Shown: piece after piece, positions 8,325 through 16,984 of the stretch
Position numbering within the stretch: position 1 is the stretch's first letter
How the letters are laid out: the number at the start of each line of letters is the position of its first letter
Source of the DNA: Chloroflexota bacterium
GTDB lineage: Bacteria; Chloroflexota; Dehalococcoidia; Lucifugimonadales; Australimonadaceae
Reading direction: 5' to 3'
DNA: 64,000 nucleotides
NCBI GenBank assembly: GCA_028874795.1
Contig: JAPPHT010000056.1
Coordinates: 186,001 to 250,000 of the forward strand
Translations under genes and position numbers: made by a program
Notes under the pieces: generated by a model
The model's input: the letters and a program-made list of their open reading frames with translations, nothing else
The model's database searches: none
Told to the model about the DNA's origin: nothing

Positions 8325-10376
8325 CTACGCTCCGAACCAGTCCAGGATGAACGGCTGCGGCCAGATCACTGCCAGCATGTAGTCGAAGAAGAGGAAGTTC
8401 AGGATGACGATAACCGCGCCAGCGATGACGCCGCCGATGTAGCCGGTCTTGTTCTGCATCATCAGCATGGGGCCGAACGTGGCGATGACAACGGCGCCCC
8501 ACTTGAGGCCTTCTTCTATCACGCCGGTCATGATCAGCATGATCCCCAGCATGGCGAGGAAGATGAGCCCGGCGGAGCGCGCCCCCGCCATACCCCGGCT
8601 CCGTATGCCGATGTCCATGATCGCGCCCGTCTCTTTGCCAAGTCCTTCGCGAATGAACTGCGCTATGCAGAAGACGATGCCGAAGGAAGCGAGGCTGAGG
8701 GGGAACCACTTGCCAAAGAACGAGTAGCTGAGCGCTTCCCAGATGGCATACGCCATCATGAGGATCATGGCGACGGTGAACCATTGCTCCTCGCGCCAGC
8801 GCCAGCCACCGCCCAACAGCCTCGCTCTGATTCCCGGCGCGCCGCCGGACGGCGCGGGTCTGCCGCTCGCGAGGCCGGTCTCTTCGTCCATGGCCTGAGC
8901 CCCTGTTCCCCCGCTCATGAACTTCACGAAGAGGCCGCCGATGAGGATAGCTATCACCAGGAGCACGATGAACAGCGGGCGAGTGAAGGTACCCACCCAG
9001 TCGTACCGAGCGACCGAGTTCGTGATGTTCGATTCGATGATGGGGCCGAGGATGAAGCCGATCAGCAACGGCGGGCGGGGCCAGCGGTACCGCTTCATCA
9101 ACATGCCCAGCCCCGCGCCAACGAGCACGATGCCGATGGCGCTTACGTCGCGCGTGTCCTGAAATGCGGCCAGCAGCGATATGGGGATGATGAGGAAACC
9201 CAGCACCGGGTACGGGATGAGCGTGAGGCGCGCCATCTGCCGCGTGAAGCCCAGACCCAGCATGGTCACCATCAGGTTCCCCAACCCGAGGCTCACGATG
9301 ATCATGATGGTGATGTCCGCGTGGTCCTCGAGCATGCGGGGGCCTGGAGCGATGCCATAGGAGAGCATCGCCAGGATGACGAAAGCCCAGGCACGCCCGC
9401 CGGGGATGCCGAGCGCGAGCGTCGGGACGGCCTGTCCGCCTTCTTTCGAGTTCTGCGCCGACTCTGCGAAGAGCACGCCATCCAGCGAGCCCTTGCCGAA
9501 CTGCGTCTTGTCCTTCGTCCAGAAGATGCCGAACGCATAGGACATCCAGTCCACGACGCCGCTGCCGATACCCGGCACCGCGCCGAGGAAGACACCGAAC
9601 AGGGACTGCCGGATCGCCATCGGCCAGCGGGCGAAGCCGTAGCGCGCGCCTTTGAATATCTCGTTGTAGCTGATCCTGGCGTCCTTGGGCGCGAGCGGCT
9701 TGCGCGTCATCGTGAGGTCGATGATCTCGGGCAGCGCAAACACACCGATGGTGGTCGCGATGAGCGGGAGCCCTTCCCACAGCCACTGCTGCTCGAACAT
9801 GTAGCGGAAGTCGAGGCTCACCTTGCCGGGGCCGACCGTGCCGAGGAGCATGCCGAGGCAGGCCGCGAACATGCCCTTGATCATCGCGCCGCCGCTCAGC
9901 GCGGCGACCATCGCTACGCCGAAGATCGCCATCGCGGCGATCTCCGCAAAGCCGAACTTCAGCACGAAGGGAGCGATGACGGGAATGATGACGGCGAGCG
10001 AGAGCGCGCCCACGACGCCGCCTATCGCCGAGACGGCATAGACCGCTCCCAGCGTGTGTGCCGCCTCCCCACGCTGCGCCAACTGGTTCCCTTCCAGGAA
10101 GGTCACCTGCGTCGCACCGCCCGGCATGCCAAGCAGGATGGATGGGATGGAGTCGAGCGTGTTGTCGATGCCGGTGAGCACCGCCAGCATCACGAGGCCG
10201 ATGACCGGATCGTCCACCGATATCACGATGAACGGGATCATGATGGCCATCACCAGGGTGGCCGAGATGCCAGGGATCAGGGCGATGGGAACGGTGATGA
10301 ACACCGCGACCAGGAACCCGTACCAGTAACCCGCGGTCCCGAGATAAGAGAGTCCCGCCCAGAAGTCAGCCAGCAT
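8325..10376 (-). CDS. TctA family permease with C-terminal TctB-like extension (683 aa)
   Basis: TctA motifs IPGISATLVMAIMIPF, GMPGGATQVTFLEGNQLAQRGEAAHTLGA, ALGIPGGRAWAFVILAMLSYGIAPGP; extra ~170-aa multi-TM C-terminus. Confidence 0.85.
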   Translation of the reverse strand: MLADFWAGLSYLGTAGYWYGFLVAVFITVPIALIPGISATLVMAIMIPFIVISVDDPVIGLVMLAVLTGIDNTLDSIPSILLGMPGGATQVTFLEGNQLAQRGEAAHTLGAVYAVSAIGGVVGALSLAVIIPVIAPFVLKFGFAEIAAMAIFGVAMVAALSGGAMIKGMFAACLGMLLGTVGPGKVSLDFRYMFEQQWLWEGLPLIATTIGVFALPEIIDLTMTRKPLAPKDARISYNEIFKGARYGFARWPMAIRQSLFGVFLGAVPGIGSGVVDWMSYAFGIFWTKDKTQFGKGSLDGVLFAESAQNSKEGGQAVPTLALGIPGGRAWAFVILAMLSYGIAPGPRMLEDHADITIMIIVSLGLGNLMVTMLGLGFTRQMARLTLIPYPVLGFLIIPISLLAAFQDTRDVSAIGIVLVGAGLGMLMKRYRWPRPPLLIGFILGPIIESNITNSVARYDWVGTFTRPLFIVLLVIAILIGGLFVKFMSGGTGAQAMDEETGLASGRPAPSGGAPGIRARLLGGGWRWREEQWFTVAMILMMAYAIWEALSYSFFGKWFPLSLASFGIVFCIAQFIREGLGKETGAIMDIGIRSRGMAGARSAGLIFLAMLGIMLIMTGVIEEGLKWGAVVIATFGPMLMMQNKTGYIGGVIAGAVIVILNFLFFDYMLAVIWPQPFILDWFGA

Positions 10377-10410
10377 CGCCTACTCCCCCCGATCGGGTAG
10401 ATGCTCAAGA

Positions 10411-10443
10411 GGGGGGCGGGGCAAGTGGCTCGCCCCGCCCCCC
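10411..10443. terminator. strong intercistronic hairpin between tctC and tctA (12-bp GC stem)
   Basis: GGGGGGCGGGGC-N9-GCCCCGCCCCCC. Confidence 0.65.
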
Positions 10444-10475
10444 TTCTCTTCAGTCCAGCTTAGTCCAGCTTGCGG

Positions 10476-11840
10476 CTATCCGCTGATGTACTGGGAGAAG
10501 TACTTCGGCAGCAACCGCGCCTTCTGTGCCTCGATGACTGCCTGCGAGCCCTGCAGCAGGTCCTCGTTCTCGAGCGTCGCCGCTTGTATCTCGGCCCTGC
10601 CCGTCCAACCAGGAGACTCACCCGCAACAGCCCCGTACTTCGCTATGAGCTCCTGGTCCGTGGTCAGTGCCTCTTCGAAAGCAGAGGACAATGCATCCGC
10701 GATGTGGTCCGGCGTGCCCGGCGGCAGCCAGAGCGTCTTGGAAGCGTAGTTCGTCGGACCCATCATCGAGTTGAAGACGAACGTCTGCTCCTCGTTGAAC
10801 TGCTCACGGACGTCCGCGCAGTGCGGCTCTGTCTGGGCGTTGGGCTTCAACTGGCCGGGGCCCATGCCCGCCATCGCGCGCATCAGGCCGCTCGGGATCC
10901 AGTCCGGGTTCTCCACGGGGAACCGGTACCAGAGGCTGGCACGCACCGTGCTGTTGATGTCACCGCGCGCCCACATCAGGCGCACCGCGTTCGTGTCAAC
11001 CGTGTCGAACCCGAAGTAGCGGAACGGGATGTTCAGCTGCTCCGCTGCGAACACAGAGGCAAGCAGCGTTGGGTTGCCCTCGGCGATGTCCGAGAGCTCG
11101 TCGGCCAGCAGGAACTCACCGTGGGCACCGCCGCCCGTGCTGCTCTGCCCGGAGTAGTCCCAGAGACAACTGTCAGCGGCACTGGGGCCCAGGTTGCCCA
11201 CCGGGTCGTATGTCATCCAAGCGCGGGTCGGGTCGATCGTGGCGCCGAGCGCCTGGAACGTGCTGCGCTTGATGTTCAGGGTCTCGTCACTGAAGCCGAA
11301 AGCCAACTGCGGCGTGCTGTTCCAGGAGACGTAGGTGCCGTCCTTCGCCGCCTCGGTCGCAGCGTAGATGTACTCCAGCGGCTTGTTCGGCTGGTTCGTG
11401 AACACCACCCGGGGGTTGCCGGGGATGTACTGGCTCATGAACGCCGCCATCACGCGGCCCTGGGTGTCGGTGCCGCCGCCGGGCGAGGAGTTCGCCACGA
11501 TGCGGACGGTCTTGCCGCGGAAGTGCTCAGCGGCGTCGAAGCCCGGAGGGGGCACTGGGGTCGCCGTCGGTGCGGGGCGCGGGGTCGGCGTGGGCTCCTC
11601 CATCATCGTGTCACCGGGCTCCGCGGTCGGCTCCATCATCGTGTCACCGGGCTCCGCAGTCGGTTCCATCATCGTGTCACCGGGCTCCGCGGTCGGCTCC
11701 ATCATCGTGTCTGCCGGGGTCGGCGTTGCGGCGGGCCGCGGTGTGGCTGTGGGTTCGTCCGCTCCACACGCCGCCAGTACGACCATCATGGCCGCAGCTG
11801 CGACGACTCCAGCAAGCCATCGGTTCGGTCGAATAAGCAT
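10476..11840 (-). CDS. TctC-type solute-binding lipoprotein (paralog 2)
   Basis: MLIRPNRWLAGVVAAAAMMVVLAACGADEP lipobox; start preceded by GGGAGGAGAG; same VRIVANSSPGGGTDTQGRVMAAFM core as the 6255-7607 protein. Confidence 0.85.
   Translation of the reverse strand: MLIRPNRWLAGVVAAAAMMVVLAACGADEPTATPRPAATPTPADTMMEPTAEPGDTMMEPTAEPGDTMMEPTAEPGDTMMEEPTPTPRPAPTATPVPPPGFDAAEHFRGKTVRIVANSSPGGGTDTQGRVMAAFMSQYIPGNPRVVFTNQPNKPLEYIYAATEAAKDGTYVSWNSTPQLAFGFSDETLNIKRSTFQALGATIDPTRAWMTYDPVGNLGPSAADSCLWDYSGQSSTGGGAHGEFLLADELSDIAEGNPTLLASVFAAEQLNIPFRYFGFDTVDTNAVRLMWARGDINSTVRASLWYRFPVENPDWIPSGLMRAMAGMGPGQLKPNAQTEPHCADVREQFNEEQTFVFNSMMGPTNYASKTLWLPPGTPDHIADALSSAFEEALTTDQELIAKYGAVAGESPGWTGRAEIQAATLENEDLLQGSQAVIEAQKARLLPKYFSQYISG
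11607..11715 (-). repeat. 33-bp coding tandem repeat (TAEPGDTMMEP units) in the lipoprotein linker
   Basis: Near-identical units TCCATCATCGTGTCACCGGGCTCCGC(G/A)GTCGG(C/T) repeated about three times. Confidence 0.85.
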
Positions 11841-11972
11841 CTCTCCTCCCTTGTCCGTCACCCATTCCGTCGCCGGAATGAATGAGCCGCCCTCTCGGCG
11901 GCGATTGCTCGATGCTGCTGCCGTGCCGCTGGCCGCGAGGCCAGCGTACGGTTAACAGCCAGTTACAAACGC

Positions 11973-11986
11973 GTGATTTTTATCAC
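11973..11986. promoter_or_regulatory. GTGA-N6-TCAC palindrome, candidate operator (CRP-like half-sites)
   Basis: GTGATTTTTATCAC in the AT-richer divergent intergenic region between tctC (-) and the regulator (+). Confidence 0.4.
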
Positions 11987-12071
11987 AGGGCAGGCGGCGT
12001 GTCATCAAACCGTATTGCAAACCGTTGCCCCAAATGTTGTAATGCCATTTGCTCTTCCAGAGGGGATACTC

Positions 12072-13238
12072 ATGCTCAGCTCGATACTGAAGGCACACCA
12101 CATCTCTCGCGCAGACCTCGCGCACCGGCTCGACGTGTCAGTTCAGACCGTCCATAACTGGTGCAGCGGCCGCATCCTCATCCCCAGCCGCAAGCTGGGA
12201 CGCCTCTGCGACCTGCTCGAGGCACTTGGAGTGCCGCCAGATGAGCTTGCGCAGTTGGCGGTCCGCGAACTGGAGACACTGGGCGTGCAACAGGGGCGGC
12301 TCGCCCTCCGGTCCAGGAGCGCGCAGCCCGTCGTGGGACTGGTGACGTGGGACCTCATGAACCCCGGCCTGTTCGGCCCCCTGGCGCGTGTGGCCCGAAC
12401 GGCCCTGGAGGGCATGGGCTACCAGTGCATGGCGCTCGATTGCGGAGGGGAACACCGCCAGCGGCGCGCCTACCTGCAATGGGCAGTTCAGGCCGACGTG
12501 GACGGGCTGCTCCTCTGCGGCGTTCCGGGCGACGTGCCCGACCCCGACGAGGACCTCTTCGCGTCGCTCAAACCGGTAACGGCCAAGGGCATACCTGTCG
12601 TGCTCCTGAAGCCGTGGACGGGCTCCTCGGTCGCCATCCCGGAGGGCATAGGGAGCATCGGGTGGGACTCTCTCGCTGCCGTGGAGATGGCGGTCGGACT
12701 GCTACAACGATTCGGCCACGAACACGTGCACGCCGTGCTGGCTGACACCGGCGCCGGGTTCGGCGGGCGTTATCGCGGGCTCGACCATGCGTGGAGCAAC
12801 CTCGGCCTGCCGTTCGACGAAGACTCGATCATCTGGACCCAGGAGGGCGAAACGACGCATGAACTGGCAGATGCACTCACCGGCACGGGTGCGATATTCA
12901 CGCCGCCTTCGCAGCTGCCCACGGTGGCGCGCGCGTGCTTCTCAGGCGGCATCCGGTGGCCGGACGACATCAGTATCGTCTCCCTTGGCAACCGGGCCTT
13001 CGTTCCGCAGATGGACAGGCGACCGTTCACGTTCGTCACCATACCCATAGGCAGAGTGGGCCGCGGGGCGGCACAGGTGCTCTCCAGCATGGTCCGTGGC
13101 GAACGGTTCCAGACGGGACAGGAGTACGTCATCTACGGCGCCAGCACCATGTCGATCGAGAATGAACGCGGTGGCTCGGTCGGGCATCCCATGCAGCAGG
13201 CGGGATACGCTGACGCGCCGCGCGCTGCCCTGGCCTAG
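12072..13238 (+). CDS. transcriptional regulator: XRE/Cro-type HTH fused to LacI-like periplasmic-binding-fold domain
   Basis: LKAHHISRADLAHRLDVSVQTVHNWCSGRILIPSRKLGRLCDLLEALGV (XRE-like HTH), then PVVGLVTWDLMNPGLFGPLARVARTALEGMGYQ...GIPVVLL...GSIGWDSLAAVEMAVGLL (LacI/PBP-like). Confidence 0.7.
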   Translation: MLSSILKAHHISRADLAHRLDVSVQTVHNWCSGRILIPSRKLGRLCDLLEALGVPPDELAQLAVRELETLGVQQGRLALRSRSAQPVVGLVTWDLMNPGLFGPLARVARTALEGMGYQCMALDCGGEHRQRRAYLQWAVQADVDGLLLCGVPGDVPDPDEDLFASLKPVTAKGIPVVLLKPWTGSSVAIPEGIGSIGWDSLAAVEMAVGLLQRFGHEHVHAVLADTGAGFGGRYRGLDHAWSNLGLPFDEDSIIWTQEGETTHELADALTGTGAIFTPPSQLPTVARACFSGGIRWPDDISIVSLGNRAFVPQMDRRPFTFVTIPIGRVGRGAAQVLSSMVRGERFQTGQEYVIYGASTMSIENERGGSVGHPMQQAGYADAPRAALA

Positions 13239-13245
13239 GCCGCCC

Positions 13246-14529
13246 TCACTCCCTTCGCAGCGTTTCGCGTAACACCAACCCGATGAGAAGCGACGCCGCC
13301 ACGGCGAATCCTCCCATGGAGAGGAACGCCACCGTGAACCCGCCGGCCCCCGCGATGATCGCGACCGAGAGCGTGAAGATGCCCGGGTTGCTCGCCGAGC
13401 CCGCCTCCGCGATGAGCCGGTTCACGCCGAAGAACTTGCCCCGCGCCGCTGCGGGCGCTACGTCCGAGCCCAGCGTCTGCATCGACCCCGCCATGAACGA
13501 TACGGCCAGATTGATGACGACGAAACCGAAGATGAAGAACGGCAGCCCCAGCTCACCCCAGGCGACGCCACCCATAATTCCGAGCCCGACCGCCAGCAGC
13601 GCGCTCGCGGGCACGATGGTGCGCTTCCGTCCGAACCTATCCATCACCTGTCCGGCCATCAGCGTCACGGGGATACCCACGACACCCATCGCCGAACTGA
13701 CGCCCCCGAGCGCGAGTGAGTTGAGACCATAGGCGAAAGCCGCATAGGCGACGTATATCCCGCCCTGCCCCTGCACGCCGCCGCGGCCGACGTTCGCCAT
13801 GAACTGCGCCGCGAACAGGACGAGCACCGGTCTCGTGATGAGCCGCGCCCAGGAGACGTCCACCGCTGCCGCCGCTGCTTCCCCCCGGCGCCGGGCCAGG
13901 ACCGCGGGCGCGGTCTCCCGCACGAACAGGTAGGACGGCACGGTTGCCAGGAGCGCGAAGATGCCGAACAGCAGGAACGGTATCCGCAGGTCGAGTAATG
14001 CGATGGCCCCGCCGGCGAGCGGTCCCAGCAACGTTCCGGCCCGGTTCACGCCCGCCATGCCGGTGATCATGCGTCCGCGCCGGTTCTGCGCGCTGGAGTC
14101 TGCGATGACGGTGAGCCTCGTCATCTGCCACATCTGCTGCGCGAGGCCGTTGATACCCATGTACACGAGAATCTCGTTGAAGCTCGAAGCCCGGAGCACG
14201 AGCAGCGCGGACAGAGACAGGAGGAGCGTGCTGGCGATAAGCAGGCTCCGCCGTCCTATCCGGTCCATGAGGTACCCAGTGGGCAGCGAGACGATGACAC
14301 CGCCGACCATCGGCACGAAGATCAACAGCCCGGCCCCCGTGGCGCCCGCGCCGAAGTCGATCGCCAGGAGTGGAAGGACCGGCACGATGAATCCGCGCCC
14401 CATGCCCAGCAGGAAGGCGGGCACCAGTAGCGATACGAGCGTGTCGTTGCGTTCGGCCCAGCGTCGGATACCCGTCGCGGGTCTCGCTGCGCTCGAAAGC
14501 GCCTGCCCGCCTTGTTCGTCAGGCGGCAT
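13246..14529 (-). CDS. MFS transporter
   Basis: ~12 TM segments; PTGYLMDRIGRRSLLIAST and MAGQVMDRFGRKRTIVPAS loops. Confidence 0.85.
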   Translation of the reverse strand: MPPDEQGGQALSSAARPATGIRRWAERNDTLVSLLVPAFLLGMGRGFIVPVLPLLAIDFGAGATGAGLLIFVPMVGGVIVSLPTGYLMDRIGRRSLLIASTLLLSLSALLVLRASSFNEILVYMGINGLAQQMWQMTRLTVIADSSAQNRRGRMITGMAGVNRAGTLLGPLAGGAIALLDLRIPFLLFGIFALLATVPSYLFVRETAPAVLARRRGEAAAAAVDVSWARLITRPVLVLFAAQFMANVGRGGVQGQGGIYVAYAAFAYGLNSLALGGVSSAMGVVGIPVTLMAGQVMDRFGRKRTIVPASALLAVGLGIMGGVAWGELGLPFFIFGFVVINLAVSFMAGSMQTLGSDVAPAAARGKFFGVNRLIAEAGSASNPGIFTLSVAIIAGAGGFTVAFLSMGGFAVAASLLIGLVLRETLRRE

Positions 14530-14531
14530 GC

Positions 14532-15392
14532 CTATCCGATGGCGTCCGTCAGACGTTCGAGTTGCTCAAGGTCCGGCGTCACGGGCCGGAAGATGACCTC
14601 GTCCGAGCCCAGCTCTTCGTGCATGGCGATCGTGTTGCGAATGACCTCGGGCGTGGTGGGTTGCAGCCGCGCCTGACGCGACGGGTCCCCGCCATAGTAG
14701 TGCCCCAGCGCGGCTGCGACGGCGTCGTCAGCACCGGGGCCGAGCGCGCACGGCAGGGTGACGACGATGCGCGGCTTTCCCTCACGTTCGTGCTCCACCC
14801 AGGACTCGTCGATCTGGGCCATCGTGTTCCTGACCCACTCGGCTTCGAGCGACCTTGTGCCCATCACGTAGCCGCTGGCGAACTTCCCTATGCGCGCTAT
14901 AGCTCTGGGATGCGTTCCACCGATGAGTATCTCCGGCCCCCCGGGCTGCACCGGGGCGGGCCCAACGGGATGTTGCGCCCCCTCGAACACTTCGCCGGCC
15001 CAGATACGCTTCATATGAACGAGCTGCTCCTCGAACAGCCTGCCCCGGTTGCGGAACTGAGCAGGCGCGACGATGGCGTCGTCTTCCCGTCCGCCGACCG
15101 CAAGCCCCAGCGTCAGGCGCCCGTTCGAGATGGCGTCTATCGTCGCCGCCTGCTTGGCGAGCACGCCCGCGTTCCGCAACGGCGCGAGCAGGATGCCGGT
15201 CACGAGGCGCAGCCGTTTCGTGATGGCAGCCACCGCCGCCAGCTCAGCCATCGCCTCGAAGTTGTCGTACGCCAGCCTGTCGAGCGCCGCGAACGAAGAG
15301 TACGGTCCTTCGTCGGCCCGGCGCGCCAGCTCGGAGATGTAGCCCCAACTGTCCGTTGGCATCCTGTACGGAAGCCCGACGCCCACCTTCAT
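14532..15392 (-). CDS. LLM class flavin-dependent (luciferase-like) oxidoreductase
   Basis: MKVGVGLPYRMPTDSWGYISELARRAD...LRLVTGILLAPLRNAGVLAKQAATIDAISNGRLTLGLAVGGREDD. Confidence 0.9.
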   Translation of the reverse strand: MKVGVGLPYRMPTDSWGYISELARRADEGPYSSFAALDRLAYDNFEAMAELAAVAAITKRLRLVTGILLAPLRNAGVLAKQAATIDAISNGRLTLGLAVGGREDDAIVAPAQFRNRGRLFEEQLVHMKRIWAGEVFEGAQHPVGPAPVQPGGPEILIGGTHPRAIARIGKFASGYVMGTRSLEAEWVRNTMAQIDESWVEHEREGKPRIVVTLPCALGPGADDAVAAALGHYYGGDPSRQARLQPTTPEVIRNTIAMHEELGSDEVIFRPVTPDLEQLERLTDAIG

Positions 15393-15396
15393 GCGC

Positions 15397-16296
15397 TCAC
15401 CTTCCCTTGAACTCCGGACTCCGCTTATCGAGGAAGGCCCGTACCGCTTCCTTGTGGTCCTCAGATCGGCGCGCCAGCTCCTGGGCCGTCTGCGCCAGGC
15501 GCAGACTCTCCGCGAACCCCATGTCGAACGACCGTTGTACGAGATACTTCGTCAGCGACATCGAATACGTCGCGCCGGAGGCAAGACGCCGGGCGAACTC
15601 AATGGCGGCGGAAAGCATCTCCTCGTGGGGATGCACCTTGCTCACGAGCCCCATCCGGTACGCGTCGTCGGCACTCAGCCGGTCGCCCGTGTACTGCATG
15701 TAGTACGTGTTGCTCAAGCCTATGAGGCGGGGCAACTGCCAGCAGGAGCCGTCGCCCGGTACGAGTCCCATCCGCACGAACGCCTCAGCGAACTCCGCCT
15801 TCTCAGACGCTATGCGGATGTCGCACGAAAGCGCGAGACCGAGCCCGACCCCGATGGCATGACCGTTCACCGCCGCGATGGTTGGCTTCTGCACCTCGCC
15901 GATCCGCAGAGGAACGTTCGAGACAGGGCCGAACCCCGCCTCCGCCCTCTCCGACGAGCGCTGACCGAGCCGCGCCTCCATGTCGCCCCAGGGCAACGGC
16001 TGGCGCTCTGTTCGCGCCCCCTCTTCCTGCTGGATGCGGCCGATCACCTCGTCGAACCTGCGGATGTTCGCGCCCGAACAGAACGAAGGATCGCGCCCCG
16101 TGAGCACGAGCACGCGGTCGGCCTCGTTGCCCTCGAACGCATCGAGCTCGGCGTACAGCTCCGCGGCCATCTCCGACCCGAGCGCATTGCGCGTCTCAGC
16201 ATGGTCGAGCGTGATGAGCACGACACCGTCGGCTCGGTGGACTTCGATGAATTCGCTCGTGACACTCCTCCTCTGCGGCGTGGGGTCGCCCGGCAT
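15397..16296 (-). CDS. enoyl-CoA hydratase/isomerase family protein
   Basis: VHRADGVVLITLDHAETRNALGSEM, GRDPSFCSGANIRRFDE, KPTIAAVNGHAIGVGLGLALSCDIRIASEKAEFAEAFVRMGLVPGDG; exact start uncertain. Confidence 0.9.
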   Translation of the reverse strand: MPGDPTPQRRSVTSEFIEVHRADGVVLITLDHAETRNALGSEMAAELYAELDAFEGNEADRVLVLTGRDPSFCSGANIRRFDEVIGRIQQEEGARTERQPLPWGDMEARLGQRSSERAEAGFGPVSNVPLRIGEVQKPTIAAVNGHAIGVGLGLALSCDIRIASEKAEFAEAFVRMGLVPGDGSCWQLPRLIGLSNTYYMQYTGDRLSADDAYRMGLVSKVHPHEEMLSAAIEFARRLASGATYSMSLTKYLVQRSFDMGFAESLRLAQTAQELARRSEDHKEAVRAFLDKRSPEFKGR

Positions 16297-16417
16297 TCTA
16301 TGGAGGGGCATGCCGGCTGTCCAACGTGAGGGCAATGCCGGGCCAGGCGCAGCGCACGGCGATTGACGCCGCGCGGGCTGCCAACTACGCTCAGCCCAAC
16401 CTGACCCGAGGTACCAC

Positions 16418-16942
16418 ATGAGCGCAGGCGAGATCTCGAACGCAGCCTATGACCGCATCGGCGGCGTCTTCCACCGCGCCCTCACCGACCTGACCCTCGA
16501 TCAGCTCAAGGCGCAGCCCTCCGGGCCTGAGAGCAATCCCATCGGCTGGCTGGCCTGGCACCTCACCCGCACGCAGGACAAGAACTACTCCGAACTGCTC
16601 GGTGAAGAGCAAGCCTGGACGGCGGATGGGTGGTGCGAGCGTTTCGGCCTGCCTGCGGACAGGGGCTCCGGCAACGGCGACTCGCTCGAGCAGGTGCGTG
16701 CGTTCGACCCCATCGATTCGGACACGCTCATCGCCTATTTCGAGGCCGCGCGCGAGAAGTCCCGACGGTTCCTCGACGCCGTCACCGACGACGACCTCGA
16801 GAGGCCGAGCGCAGCGGGAGTCGCGCGCAACGAGACGATCAAGATGTCCGTCGCCCGCGTCACCGGAGACCTCATCCAGCACACAGGCCAGATTGCCTAC
16901 GTGCGCGGGTTGGTCGACCGGCACGGCTGGTACGGTGCGTAG
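16418..16942 (+). CDS. DinB-like / DUF664 family protein
   Basis: NPIGWLAWHLTRTQDKNYSELLGEEQAW...VTGDLIQHTGQIAYVRGLVD pattern of a DinB-like metal-binding four-helix bundle. Confidence 0.75.
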   Translation: MSAGEISNAAYDRIGGVFHRALTDLTLDQLKAQPSGPESNPIGWLAWHLTRTQDKNYSELLGEEQAWTADGWCERFGLPADRGSGNGDSLEQVRAFDPIDSDTLIAYFEAAREKSRRFLDAVTDDDLERPSAAGVARNETIKMSVARVTGDLIQHTGQIAYVRGLVDRHGWYGA

Positions 16943-16984
16943 CACCTGAAACGCAGGGAGATCCAGGACTGAGAGGACGAGCAC

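Noticed and set aside
8262-10400. 712-aa plus-strand ORF
   Set aside because: Antisense to tctA; composition (HDD/RRDE-rich) is an artefact of TM-coding sequence on the other strand
11600-11710. Possible CRISPR array (regular 33-bp repeats)
   Set aside because: No unique spacers; repeats are contiguous and encode the TctC linker
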